DNA of 64,000 nucleotides from Nipponacmea schrenckii (lineage: Eukaryota > Mollusca > Gastropoda > Lottiidae), in assembly GCA_030562195.1 (NCBI GenBank), contig CM060202.1, positions 29,126,317 to 29,190,316 of the forward strand. The letters are read 5' to 3'. This document shows positions 24,337-37,118 of this stretch, piece by piece (the first letter of the stretch is position 1; every line of letters begins with the position of its first letter). A program made the position numbers and the translations under genes. The notes under the pieces are model-generated. The model ran no database searches, was not told where the DNA came from, and worked only from the letters and a program-made list of their open reading frames with translations.

Positions 24337-25918
24337 GTATATTCAAATTTTTCAACCCAGCTTAAAAGTTCGACTTTTTTGTTACAATCTAGTAATAAAG
24401 TACATTTTTACCTTCTAATGCAATGAATTGGGAGAGTTCTCGATCTACAGAAACTATAAAAAGCCATGTCATGACCGACTACAGGATACATATTAATAAT
24501 TCGGACTGGAAATGGAGACTTCCGGTTCCAAAAATGTTAATATCTGACAGACCTAGGACATTGCTGTAAATACATACATGTATGATAATAGCATGTACAC
24601 CATGGCTTCTATTATTTTAATGGTAACTGGAATGTCGGTGAGAAACGCATTTAATACCTATCTGAAATAAATATTCTAGTGTTTGTTTACTAGGCCTAGT
24701 TTACTATCTTACTAAAAGGATTGGTAATCCGACACGTTCTGACTCTGGTACAATTCCAGGTGGTGTAATGAAGGTAGGGTATGATCGACCTCTTGACTGA
24801 TACGTCTACGACTACGATGTCTTTCTATTACATCCGTTGAGTGAGTCGACATATCAAATTTATTACAAAATATATATCATTTTTTGTAGCGATCACTTCC
24901 GGGTACAGGAATAGTAATATCATAGAGTTTGTGGCGGCAATAATCCGTGAAATCAAATTTTTCGAAAATTTTATAAAAAAAATCAAAATTTTCGAACTGT
25001 AAAAGGCTTTAATAGCAGAATATTTTGGACTGTAAAAGGGTTAATGAGAATATAAAGAGAAATGAAGAGATGGAGATTGAACCGGTATATTCCAGTTACG
25101 TCTTGATCCGGGCAGGTTAAAATGGGTCAGATTAAGACTTTGTGGTCAGTATAGGGAATGGATTGGCCATATTGATAAGAAAAATATGTAATTGACCGAA
25201 TTACCTGGCCAACATGTATAAAGCTAAGTAAATGATAACCATGTATCCTTGAACGACTTTCTAACAAGGCGAGCCATTGAGGGGTTGGATTTCAATTGTC
25301 CTTTTGCTTAAAAAAGGAAAGACAATGTTAGTATCCTCAAAAAATAGGACTCAAGCCACTAAAACATTTTATGCTAATGATCGTATAATGTAGTGCTATA
25401 TTCGGGAATCCACTTTTTCTTCCATCTGAATTAAAAAAGTTATTGTTCAGTTCCACATTAGGTCACTATTTAAGAAAACGACTCCACTACTGTTTTTTCT
25501 CTGCTCCTCTTTTAGAGAGAATGTTGATGTGGAATTCATTCGAGTTGCCTACTTTCAGCCAATAACAATGTTCGACATCCAATACAACGAATGTCCTAAC
25601 TGACCTTGGACGAAATAGGGTACCTATTGACCCAGAGTAACCTCTCACCCATCGTCATTAACCAAGTGAGGTCCAATTTAATATCCATTCATTCTATTAT
25701 ATTATTAGTGCGGACAGTGCTGAGCCACTATTTATTGCTTTCCGCAACACCTGACGCTACTCCCTGTCACTCAGACACACCTTGAAAGTTCTACAGAAAA
25801 GAAATGAGTCTCTTCCCACCCAAATACTTGTTCAAAAATATATTTGTTGAAAGGGCACGACATATCAGGCTAAATGTTGGCCAATAGCGTTCAGATGGCA
25901 AACCTAAGCTGGCAGGTT
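24337..25918. other. No gene seen
   Basis: AT-rich sequence without coding signal or tandem structure that I could see. Confidence 0.35.
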
Positions 25919-26417
25919 TTAAAGGAGCCCAGGCTTTATTTGCTTCGAACAATCATCCGACAGCCTCAAACACATGAAATCTTTTGGTTAGCTAATCAGA
26001 AATAGTCTACAGAGCTTACCTTTGAAATTTGAGCCTTCAAATCCATGTGTATCCATAATTATCCGTGTTTGAAAAATCATAATGTCCTAAGAAATTACGA
26101 ACGTCCCGCCATATTGGAAAACGGTTCGTCTTGATAATCAAAGAGTTATCTTTCCCGTCGTGCAATAGCGGTCATCTATATAAACAGACTACAACGTATT
26201 TTTCAATTGTAGACTTTGTCAACAGGACACACAATTTTCAGACTGACTGGAGACCAGCCGCGTACAGCACGGAAAAAAAATGAAAAATGAAATTTTTTGT
26301 TTGAGGTATATTTCAAGGTATTTTGCGATTTTCTTAGAGCTTGAGTATTTCTGAGGACTGTTTAAATGTAACAAAGGCCCAAAACGACCCCTAAAAATCA
26401 AGCCTGGGCCTCTTTAA
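25919..26417 (-). mobile_element. 491-bp MITE, copy A, with TTAA duplications
   Basis: The element occupies 25923-26413 between TTAA at 25919-25922 and TTAA at 26414-26417. Its ends are inverted repeats: AGGAGCCCAGGCTTTATTT at the left and, on the other strand, AGAGGCCCAGGCTTGATTT at the right. An inverted copy of exactly the same length is at 44163-44653, differing by only a handful of bases. It has no transposase; the 60-codon frame shared by both copies is a by-product of their identity. TTAA duplication is typical of piggyBac-type transposition, but the ends do not start with the CCC/CCY seen in many piggyBac elements, so the family is left open. Confidence 0.88.
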
Positions 26418-29400
26418 GCCACCTCCGGAGTAGGTGCAAGTTAAGGCATATAAAGAGAAGACTAAAAAGCCGAGCTCGTAGAATGGTTGATAGTTAAGCT
26501 GCCTTCAATTTAGTCGTCAGAATAGTCACTCATAATCCTGACCAGTGCTCGATATGAAGGAATAAACGAAACACTAGGATCTGAATTACAATCTGAACGT
26601 GTCGCCCAACAGTTGTCTGTAGACAAGATACCGTTTGTAAAGTACAGAAGGGCTCATTTGACAATGACATACGGTACATATTGTCCTTTAAATATTCAAA
26701 TCACGGGTGTTTATAACCATGTTAAATTGTATGTTTGTTTATAATAATTACACCCGGATATAAAAACTTTCATGTTGAACTCAATTAAAATCGTCTGACC
26801 TCTTTCACAATATTGCCACCCTAAAACATGGCAGGTGTGATGGGTACCATTATTTGGTACAGAAAAAAATTCATATTATATATTCCGCCCCTTCCTCCTG
26901 GGACGTTTGTTACGGCGCTCGTTAAAACACATGCAACATCAAGCCTCGGCGCAGTCCACCCTGATAAATTTCAGACCGTATGCGGGCCCATGGGAATCAA
27001 ATACATATATAGCTTTTAAAACGGCAATTATGAGACCTCATCCTAAACTAGGCTTCGACTAAAAGAATGAGTAGATAGCAGACCCGGAACCAGTCTGCAT
27101 ACCTATCGGACGCAGAACAAATGACGTTCACTTATCCTTCCCCCACCGCTTTTTGTCACATTAAGAATATAAAAAATTAGTTAATACTAAAAGCAACTAA
27201 AATAGTACTAAAGGAAATGAAATAAAGTTTCATATAAAAGATTTTAAATTCGTCCTATGTGGAGCTCCTAATCTTAGTATTCTTTTGGATTGGATTTTAT
27301 TTGTGTTTTCTAGTCATTTCCTAATCACAGTATACTTTACGAAACTAAACCAAGGGGCACGATATGCTTGAGTCTCGGATTATTTTACATTACATACATT
27401 AAGATATAAGTTACATAATAAAGATGCACGAAGTCAAATAGACGAGAGAACATAATACAACTTCAAACATAACTCTTAGTTGAAAATTTAACTTTTAAAT
27501 AAACACAGCACTTCTAGTTTAAATCAATATTTTGCCTTGGAATATTAAAAAAAAGGGACAACTTCCAAAGAGTAATGTCTGGTAGACATGAAGTGTAAAT
27601 TCAGCTTAATATATAGCTAAGGGAGATAACAATTGGTTGCTATTATCAATATTTGTGAATGAGGTGGGTACTATGGGAGTAGAAGCTATCATTCTTGAAT
27701 TGGGTTACCTCTAGGCAAACTAAACGAAGCAATATATTATGATGTCAATGAGTCTCAATGGCATATACCTGTACATTGAAAATCCTTAACGAGACAAAAA
27801 TCAACGCCATGCATATAGTCATTCTGCCAAGTAACACACCAATTATCATCTTTTAGTCCCAATGAAGACCCCTATGGCCTTTACCATGACCAACTTGGCA
27901 GCATGAGCACATTGGAAGTTTGTCAGAATGCACCAGTTGGCATTTGTGGTGTCGAGCTTATCGATTGGCATTTGCAAAAGTTCATAGTCAACAGAATGTA
28001 CCATCAATGCAGAGAATTGAATCAGAGACGAATATCTGGCAACCATTAGTCTAAGGATACTATATTGGTCTCAACCTACAGGTTATGATATTTAACTAAA
28101 TGGCCCTGAAGCCTTGACTTACTTACCGTGATATATATACATGTATATCTTTTAAAAACATGAGAAAAAAAAAACGTCGTGAAAAGTGGGGTTTGTCAAT
28201 ATTTATTTTGTCCCGGGGTGGATTTAAAGTATACATACATTTTTTTTAAATCAGTGGGTGCATTACGATATGAATCGCTTTAGAATCTTTAGATAACTAG
28301 TATAGCCTACAATGGAGGGTGAACAAGACAACCAAACCATTCACAAAAATCAATCGAAACGAAGGAAACCTCTTTTCACAAATTACCACCTTTACTAACC
28401 AAGAAGGGCAATGCTTTGCAGTGTGCAATGATGAATAAAGTAAATGCACACCCTGAGGGATCGACATAAAAATGGAGAAAAACCTGAATTTTCCAAGGTC
28501 AGTTAAGGCATGTTCGCCTATCTAGAACACCAAATCGATTAAGATTTTATCTTCTACATTCTCAAATATGGCATTAAAAAAAATCTGAAATCAGTTTTCC
28601 TTACGTAGAAAATTTCTGTAGTTTTATTCCTTTTAAATAGAGATAGACTTGACCCAGGATTACTGATTCCATCAAGAAAAACACAATTCTTAATAACCTA
28701 GATTTAGATTACATGATATTTAGCACGAACATTTGTTTAGAGAGAACACCGTCATCAGAAAACGATCTTATTGCAATAAACGGATTGAGTCAAGTTGTAC
28801 TTTTTAATTTAGATAAGTGATGGACATTGTAGTCAGGCTGGTAATATCAATACAGACCCTCCGAGAAATTTTGAAATATACTTTTAAAACCACCGCTAAA
28901 ACATATTCTTAAACGAAACTAATTTGTATTAGATATTCAGATTATCAGATTATCAATTAGCAGATTGATAACGATACATATCAAAACTATCATAACATTC
29001 TAACCGAAGCAATAAAACTAGACTTTTTACAGACTTTACACCTACAGATAGACTGGCTAACAACGAAAAGTTTCAATGGAAAATTGTTTCCCAGTTCTAG
29101 AACATGGAAACAGCGTCTTGTTGTTTGGGTGTGCTTCACTCTGCTTCAATTATACAGGGGATATTTACCTCATTGACAACTGCATGACGTCACCTGTCAT
29201 TATTGTTCCAAACAGGTGTAGATAAAGTAGGACGCAAAACTCCTATTTGTTTAGTTCATTCCAGAGACTGTCTGGAGACGCAAACGTTTGGGCTAAAGTA
29301 GACGTAAGTGTGGTCAATAGTTGACCACGGCTTTGTTATGAATGAAAAGTAAATATTGTCTATATGGTTCCAATGTGGTGAATAAATGAAGCAGAGAACT

Positions 29401-30494
29401 AATAGAGGACACCTGTTTTTATTGTGTGGTGTGGAAATATACAGGAAAAACAACCAGGAAGTTTGGTCACGACTTGGGTAAACGGTGTCCAGATGACCGA
29501 CGGTCAGTTTACAAATTCAAGGCGGTCTCTTCCTTTTAGTTCCTATGCACTGTATGACATTAAAGGAAAGCACTTATTGGTCACTCAATAAGACTCCCAT
29601 TACTTGATAATTTTCGGTATTTATTTAGCACTTATTAGTGTAAATAGAAACGAATAATTAATAGCTCTATCTACTAATAAACACCGGACCTGCGTCCAGC
29701 AGGTGGTGCTCAGGTAAACCCTCCCGCCTTAACTATTAGAATGACCCTTGTGTTTAGTTCGCTGAACTTATTCCCCAACGGGCTAATCTACGCTTGATGT
29801 CGTATCTTAAATACAAGCACCGAAGATGGAATTATCTGCTAGTTGAGAGAAATATAAGAAGACAATATCACCATTAAGGTGCTTCTACAAAATGATGTTG
29901 ACAAATCAAGACATCAGCATTTTTTTCAGGGTATTTGAGTTATTGCCCTTACTGAACCCCAAAGCGAGTTATCGGAGTGAGCTTACAGACAGGGAAAAAA
30001 ATCATTGAAAGGCACTATCTAATATTCAGGATTGAACCATGCGTACCTTGCTCATCGCATCACGCTGGCACCCACGAGTCCGAGTGATAAGGGTGAACTT
30101 GAACTTTCCAGAATTATGTTCCAGATATATGGGAACAATATAAAAGTGACTTATTGTTTATCTTTCTGTCTCACCTTGGACCAGCCCTCTCTCAGACTTC
30201 TTTAAGAACAAAACACACACACAACTGTGACGCCTGGTTTCATAAGAAAATATTCTATGAATTGTGGGACTTTGATTTGTACTCTGCGACCAAGGTTTGG
30301 GAAACTAACAATTCCTTTGAAGAAGTCGGTATTTCAATAGCTGCCAGTTCTACTCTAACACAAATAAAAAACCCAATAACACATTTTCACAAGCAGACCT
30401 TGTCCCCGAGCGTTATTGGGTTTCGTGAACCACATCAGCTTCTTGGACTCTCCGAAAGAGATGTCAAATTGACAAACTTAATAGTGATGCATCA
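26418..30494. other. No gene seen
   Basis: About 4 kb of AT-rich sequence without confident features. Small open frames (26.8, 27.8-28.0, 29.3 and 30.15-30.56 kb) start at non-ATG codons or have no recognisable content. A CRE-type TGACGTCA lies near 29186. Confidence 0.35.
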
Positions 30495-30625
30495 AGTGTG
30501 CTTGCCAGTCACTGTACGTGAGAGCTTAAACAAAAAAGTGTGCATGTCCAGTCACTGTACGTGAGAGCTTAAACTAAAAAGTGTGCATGTCCAGTCACTG
30601 TACGTGAGAGCTTAAACTAAAAAAT
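30495..30625. repeat. Minisatellite, 43-bp unit, 3 copies
   Basis: 'gtcactgtacgtgagagctt' starts at 30508, 30551 and 30594, followed by 'aaactaaaaagtgtgcatgt'. The copies are nearly identical. Confidence 0.85.
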
Positions 30626-30675
30626 GTCTCTGGGTAAGGACTAGAAAACTTAGAGCAGATAGGCTGAAGAGTTAC

Positions 30676-30738
30676 CTCGTGTTGGGGTGGCAATCTTGTC
30701 CATCAGCGGCGCTATCGTCCTGTACGTGAATGCTGAAC
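30676..30738 (-). CDS. Candidate small internal exon of the RIIa gene
   Basis: On the minus strand an acceptor ('tttatagaagctatag') is followed by 63 bp and a donor (ACGAG|GTAACT). Read in the phase left by the upstream exon at 37119-37232 (one base carried over), the 21 codons are open: RSAFTYRTIAPLMDKIATPT and an arginine. The exon is phase 1-1, like its upstream neighbour. A second frame is also open, so support is limited; the intron it implies (30739-37118) contains the 65-bp array. Confidence 0.3.
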
Positions 30739-31149
30739 CTATAGCTTCTATAAAACATGGCGTATTAAGTATAAGAGTATTAAGTATAAGTAAAGAAAAC
30801 GGAGAATATTAAAGCTGTTACTGTGAACATGAGTCATCTAATAAAAAAAATAAGTTAATGTTAATTTTCTTTATGTACCTTTATGCACGAGGGCGAGCTA
30901 AAACGTTCTGAGATGTTCCAGGGATGATGGTAGCCCGACAAATCTTGCCCTATTCGTTAATTGAGAGATATACGGTCGAAGCTGCTTCGAAACACGTTTA
31001 AGTCACTGTTGGGCTAGCATGATGCAAATGCACTCCAATTTGATAACCGTATGCTCTGAATCAGGACAGATAAGTGTGCGGGAATGGTAGTCCTACAGTT
31101 CTATTAATTCTCCTTCTTTACTGGCGAACAATATTCAACAGATTAACCT

Positions 31150-31310
31150 CAACAATAGTGAACTCCACTTTAACCCTGTAGCACTGCCTTCTGTTGAATA
31201 ATAACTTGCTAACTACTTTCAAACACCCTAATCTCTACAATAAGTGAACTCCACTAACCCTGTGCAAGTGCATTCTGTTTAGTAATAACTTGTTACTTTT
31301 AAACCCCTCT
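31150..31310. repeat. Two-copy tandem duplication, ~86 bp
   Basis: 'gtgaactccact' occurs at 31158 and 31244, each followed by 'aaccctgt', 'cttctgtt' or 'attctgtt', and 'taataacttg'. Only two copies, partly diverged. Confidence 0.7.
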
Positions 31311-32257
31311 AATGTTCAATTCGTTTATCAGAAGATTTTCCAAAGTGATGAGTCCTAACCATTCTCTACAGATTACCTCAATTAACATTGGACAGTAAAA
31401 TTAACTCAATGTATATGTATGTTCAAACCATTTGATCCAAAGTAAGGTACGAAACGTTTCAGTTCCCCCTCCTGTATCATATTTTAATCTCAGGTAGGTT
31501 ACAGGTCACAGTGTACCTGACCCATAATTCTACAAACTAAGGCAGCTTTCCAAAAAACTTACTCATAGTCTGAAGGAGTATTTTGAGATATTACAAGTTA
31601 TCAATTATGAACTCACAGGTCAGATATTAACAATACTGTTCTTTAACATAAGAAATAGACACAATATTAACTGACAGTAGTTATGATTTTTTTGCAGATA
31701 TTCGACATTCCTTTAGGCTGATGATTATTCTCAAACAGCGACAGAACAAATCACTGTTCATACCGTTCCAAAAATTATGCAAAAAATATAAATAAGCAGC
31801 TATTAATAGTGAATAAGAATGGAGTCTTGGTTTAAGCTTAGATTTAAGGTAACTTTAGAAAATTTGGTAGAAAGCTGGGTTTAAGGGGTTGGTAATAGGA
31901 AGCTTGGTTTGTTGGTTATTTAGAAGATGGCTTCCTATATAATCTTATAAATATCATTTCTACATTTCGACTTCAAAAATCATCGCAGAATTGGATGCCC
32001 ATCATTGAAATAAATTCGTTTTGGGAAAATAGTGTCGGACAAATAGAAAGCAAGGTTTCTCTGGTGCAAAGGAGAGCCATGTGCTTCCCCTTATCCCGTG
32101 TAGCACACCTGACATGTGGAACTAAATATAGACATGATGACACCACATGATACTGTTCTAAACAGCTCGTGACGTTTGATGCCAAGAACACGACCTGGTT
32201 ATCACTAAGGTAACAGTTCTGGGGGAAAGAGAAAAGATGGCGTCGCCTCAGCCTACC

Positions 32258-32293
32258 TTGAAGATCCATTTCAACTCCTAAACAATTTCCCAT
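32258..32293 (-). CDS. Possible start exon with myristoylation-like MGNCLG (weak)
   Basis: On the minus strand ATG at 32291-32293 begins MGNCLGVEMDLQ and then reaches CAAG|GTAGGC, a weak donor. An N-terminal MGxC is the typical substrate for dual acylation, which attaches signalling proteins to membranes. The frame stays open for 106 codons, so an unspliced peptide is also possible; nothing further downstream is recognised. It is reported as a lead only. Confidence 0.15.
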
Positions 32294-34183
32294 CTTGAAA
32301 TCTTATTCACATTGGAACATATCGAACACGGGTAAAATAAAACCACAGCTAAAATAATACCACACGTATTACCAAGACAACGTCAGTAGCAGACGATGAG
32401 TAAGAATCAATGAGTTTTTTTCCCGCCAAACTTGTTATGTCGGCTGCACCTTACAATTACCAAACTTCAACAAACGGATAATTGAATTTCAGATATTGCT
32501 GATTTTATATTTATATAGGTGAATTGTTAGTTAATTGAAAGTAAGTTTTGTGTATTTTAATGTGTTTTTTATTGATATTTGTAATAAGTAAAATTGATTG
32601 TTCAACGCCTACTTCTCACATTACCTCTAGACGACTAATTTACAGTCTACCAACCTTTGTCTATATTGCGATTGTGAGAAGCAATTACGTTGTACTTCTG
32701 ATTGTAAATTAAAATTTCAGTGTCCCCAATACACATTATGCCCAAAACCTTATTAATCCCTTGAAACATAATATGTCATAATAATGTATCGTTATATCTA
32801 CAGATCCAAATAGTCTAGAAGTAAAAAAACAAAACGGGTCGAGTCCAGATTTGAAACAAATGCCTCCATATTTCAATATCCCTTTTTTACATTGTTCATT
32901 TAACATTTCATTCCATTCAATTTCTGCATACTAAACAATATTTCACGTTTTCATTTTTAAAACTACAAAACTTAGTATTTTAGGTTCTTGGCACTGATCT
33001 TTTTCGGATTATTCCACACGGTCCACCGTGAAAGTTTCGTCAGTGCTCTGCAACAAATCACTGTTAGGCTACTATTTAATAATTGAGAGCCATGTTTACC
33101 GGTAATATGTTTAAATTGTCCCGTGGCCATATGGGACCTTTGTTGTTTGTTAGGGACTATAGGCCTAAGCATTTTTTAATAATTACCGTGTTTGTTCGAA
33201 CGCGATTCAATAAAGGCTAGAGTAGGTACAATCTCTTTAAATACAAGGTATAAAACAATGAATGAATGAATATGAAAAGCACGTGTAAAATATAATAAAT
33301 AAATATAAAATGACAAGTTTGATAATCTACCCCAGATTGATTACGTCACCTGGCAACAATAATCAACTTCCGGTAAGTCAAGGTTAACGGTATTAAAGTG
33401 GGTTGGGTTAGAATACGACCAAGAATAATGTTAATGTATCCAAGCCGTGTCTCGATACAAAATATGATATTATTGTAATATATATAAATGTTAAAGGTAT
33501 ACCTGAGTTTAGTTTTTATATTAAAAACCAAGTATAGAAAATAAAAAATAAAAAATTCTGGGGACAATACGATGTTGTGTTAAGTTACCGCGATGATATA
33601 AGCCGGTCATCATTTCTTTTCGGTGTGTGTGAGAGAGAGGGGGAGTGCGGGGAGGGGGAATCAAGTAATCTACAGGACCGAACGCTAACTTTTCACTGTA
33701 TGCCCGATTTGAATCTCTTTTTAGCACTCAATGAAGGCAAAGGTTGAGATAAACTTTTTCGGATTTTTTAACCAGTTTCCCCTTGTCAGTGATGCATGGG
33801 GTGGAGAAAGTGTTTAGTTGTTCTGATGGGACAATAAACATTGGCCCTTTGTGCTACAGGCTGTGTACCTCAAAGATTCCTCGACAGTTCAGTTGGAAGT
33901 CTCAAAATGACTAAGCTAATGCAGCTGTTCTGGCAAATTTCTCCTTATTACAAACCGAATGGCGTTGAATTGTCTAGAGTAGGACTTAAACTCCGTTCCC
34001 GATATATCATTTTAAATAGGCTGCATTTTCAACCTTAACAAAAGACAGAATTAGGGTAAACATTGCCTTTAAAAGTGATAAGGTGCATGTAAGAAATGGG
34101 CTGAACTTGATTTAAACAACCTTTTCAGCGATTCGTGACTATGTTCATGTAGATTGTATTCTAGGGCACACCAAAAACATGGA
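32294..34183. other. No gene seen; contains one SINE piece
   Basis: AT-rich, unassigned. A purine-rich run (GTGTGTGAGAGAGAGGGGGA type) occurs at about 33622-33659, and 'aatgaatgaatga' at about 33258. A SINE fragment at 33768-33898 is listed separately. Confidence 0.4.
33768..33898 (+). mobile_element. SINE fragment (middle part, plus strand)
   Basis: 'ccccttgtcagtgatgcatg', 'tgatgggacaataaacattg', 'gctacaggctgtgtacctca' and 'aagattcctcgacagtt' are, in order, the reverse complement of the family's middle section. Both the tRNA-like head and the tail are missing. Confidence 0.65.
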
Positions 34184-34306
34184 TAAAAAAATTGAATGGA
34201 ATTTACGTCCTTTTCTTCTGCACCTTATGGGCTAATGAAGACGGGCAAGGAGTGAAATTTTGTCAGGACAGCGGCATTAGCCTAATATTTGTGCGATTTC
34301 CAAATG
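34184..34306 (-). mobile_element. SINE fragment (3' half)
   Basis: 'attgaatggaatttacgtcc', 'ttctgcaccttatgggctaa' and 'tgaagacgggcaaggagtg' match the tail half of the family and run out at 'gcgatttccaaatg'. It sits immediately before the 65-bp array. Confidence 0.7.
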
Positions 34307-34344
34307 TTGACGTGCCTCGATAAATTATAGATGCCTTTCCATGT

Positions 34345-36980
34345 CAATACATGTGTTTATATTTAAAAGGGATAGTCCTCTCCCCTCCCCCACCAAAGCA
34401 GATTGCGATGGATGTGTTTATATTTTAAAGGGATAGTCCTCTCCCCTCCCCCACCAGAAAAAGCAGATTGCGATGGATGTGTTTATATTTTAAAGAGATA
34501 GTAGTCGCCCCTCCGCCGCCAGGAAAAGCAGATTGCGATGGATGTGTTTATATTTTAAAGGGATAGTCCTCTCCCCTCCCCACCAGGAAAAGCAGATTGC
34601 GATGGATGTGTTTATATTTTAAAGGGATAGTAGTCGCCCCTCCCCCACCAGAAAAAGCAGATTGCGATGGATGTGTTTATATATTAAAGAGATAGTAGTC
34701 GCCCCTCCCCCCACCAGAGAAAAGCAGATTGCGATGGATGTGTTTATATTTTAAAGGGATAGTCCTCTCCCCCCCCACCAAGAAACGCAGATTGCGATGG
34801 ATGTGTTTATATTTTAAAGGGATAGTCCTCTCCCCTCCCCACCAGGAAAAGCAGATTGCGATGGATGTGTTTATATTTTAAAGGATAGCCTTCTCCCCTC
34901 CCCCACCAGGAAAAGCAGATTGCGATGGATGTGTTTATATTTTAAAGGGATAGTCCTCTCCCCTCCCCCCACCAGGAAAAGCAGATTGCGATGGATGTGT
35001 TTATATTTTAAAGGGATAGTCCTCTCCCCTCCCCCACCAGAAAAGCAGATTGCGATGGATGTGTTTATATTTTAAAGGGATAGTCCTCTCCCCTCCCCAC
35101 CAGGAAAAGCAGATTGCGATGGATGTGTTTATATTTTAAAGGATAGTCGTCTCCCCTCCCCCACCAAGAAAAGCAGATTGCGATGGATGTGTTTATATTT
35201 TAAAGGGATAGTCCTCTCCCCTCCCCCACCAGGAAAAGCAGATTGCGATGGATGTGTTTATATTTTAAAGGGATAGTCCTCTCCCCTCCCCCACCAGGAA
35301 AAGCAGATTGCGATGGATGTGTTTATATTTTAAAGGGATAGTCCTCTCCCCTCCGCCACCAGAAAAAGCAGATTGCGATGGATGTGTTTATATTTTAAAG
35401 GATAGTCCTCTCCCCTCCCCCACCAAGAAAAGCAGATTGCGATGGATGTGTTTATATGTTAAAGGGATAGTCCATCTCCCCTCCCCCACCAGGAAAAGCA
35501 GATTGCGATGGATGTGTTTATATTTAAAGGGATAGTCCTCTCCCCTCCCCCACCAGGAAAAGCAGATTGCGATGGATGTGTTTATATTTTAAAGGGATAG
35601 TCCTCTCCCCTCCTCACCAGGAAAAGCAGATTGCGATGGATGTGTTTATATTTTAAAGGAAGTCTCTCCCCTCCCCCACCAGGAAAAGCAGATTGCGATG
35701 GATGTGTTTATATTTTAAAGGGATAGTCCTCTCCCCTCCCCCACCAGGAAAAGCAGATTAGCGAAGATGGATGTGTTTATATTTTAAAGGGATAGTCCTC
35801 TCCCCTCCCCCACCAGGAAAAGCAGATTGCGATGGATGTGTTTATATTTTAAGGGATAGTCCTCTCCCCTCCCCCACCAGGAAAAGCAGATTGCGATGGA
35901 TGTGTTTATATATTAAAGGGATAGTCCTATTCCCTCCCCCACCAGGAAAAGCAGATTGCGATGGATGTGTTTATATATTAAAGGGATAGTCCTCTCCCTC
36001 CCCCACCAGGAAAAGCAGATTGCGATGGATGTGTTTATATTTTAAAGGGATAGTCCTCTCCCTCCCCACCAGGAAAAGCAGATTGCGATGGATGTGTTTA
36101 TATTTTAAAGGGATAGTCCTCTCCCCTCCCCCACCAGGAAAAGCAGATTGCGATGGATGTGTTTATATTTTTAAGACATAGTCCTCTCCCTTCCCCCCAC
36201 CAAGAAAAGCAGATTGCGATGGATGTGTTTATATTTTAAAGGGATAGTCCTCTCCCTCCCCCACCAAGAAAAGCAGATTGCGATGGATGTGTTTATATAT
36301 TAAAGGGATAGTCCTATTCCCTCCCCCACCAGGAAAAGCAGATTGCGATGGATGTGTTTATATTTTAAAGGGATAGTCCTATTCCCTCCCCCACCAAGAA
36401 AAGCAGATTACGATGGATGTGTTTATATTTTAAAGGGATAGTCCTATTCCCTCCCCCACCAAGAAAAGCAGATTACGATGGATGTGTTTATATTTTAAAG
36501 GGATAGTCCTATTCCCTCCCCACCAGGAAAAGCAGATGCGATGGATGTGTTTATATTTTAAAGGGATAGTCCTCTCCCCTCCCCCACCAGGAAAAGCAGA
36601 TTGCGATGGATGTGTTTATATATTAAAGGGATATTCCCTCTCCCCTCCCCCCACCAGGAAAAGCAGATTACGATGGATGTGTTTATATTTTAAAGGGATA
36701 TTCCTCTCCCCTCCCCCCACCAGGAAAAGCAGTTTGCGATGGATATGTTTATATTTTAAAGGGATAGTCCTTTCTCCTTCCCCCACCAGGAAAAGCAGAT
36801 TACGATAGATGAGTTTATTTTTTAAAGGCATAGTCCTCTCCCCTCCCGCCCACCAAGAAAAGCAGATTGCAATGGATGTGTTTATATATTAAAGGGATAG
36901 TCCTCTCCCCTCCCGCCCACCAGGTAAAGCAGATTGCAATGGATGTGTTTATATTATAAACTCCCCCCCCCACCCCCAAG
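34345..36980. repeat. Minisatellite, 65-bp unit, about 40 copies, C-rich on plus strand
   Basis: The unit is 'gattgcgatggatgtgttta' + 'tattttaaagggatagtcct' + 'ctcccctcccccaccaggaa' + 'aagca'. Length varies between about 62 and 67 bp through 1-2 base changes, chiefly in the C tracts, so every reading frame breaks; the array is non-coding. On the minus strand each unit carries GGTGGGGGAGGGGAGAGG, i.e. closely spaced G runs. The array lies in the inferred intron of the RIIa gene, so that strand would be the RNA-like strand. The right end degenerates into a C-rich run at 36962-36980. Confidence 0.95.
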
Positions 36981-37118
36981 AGAAAGGGTTAACATGCCCG
37001 TAGCTATTCCTCTCCCCTCCTCCCCACGAAACACAGATTGCGACAACCGAACATCCTGTTTCATCCCTGGGGCAGTACGGATAAAATTGTTGAGTCATAA
37101 AGTACCGGTAATACTTAC

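Noticed and set aside
26219..26401. 60-codon open frame conserved at 44175-44357
   Set aside because: Conserved only because both lie in the same MITE; no transposase or other domain, and the two copies diverge without codon bias that I can see.
30154..30564. 136-codon plus-strand frame
   Set aside because: Begins at TTG, has no recognisable domain, and its end runs into the 43-bp minisatellite.
35308..36808. Frames encoding MCLYFKGIVLSPPPPGKADCDG repeats
   Set aside because: The 65-bp unit is not a multiple of three and indels of 1-2 bases are frequent; the frames persist only where neighbouring units happen to sum to multiples of three.
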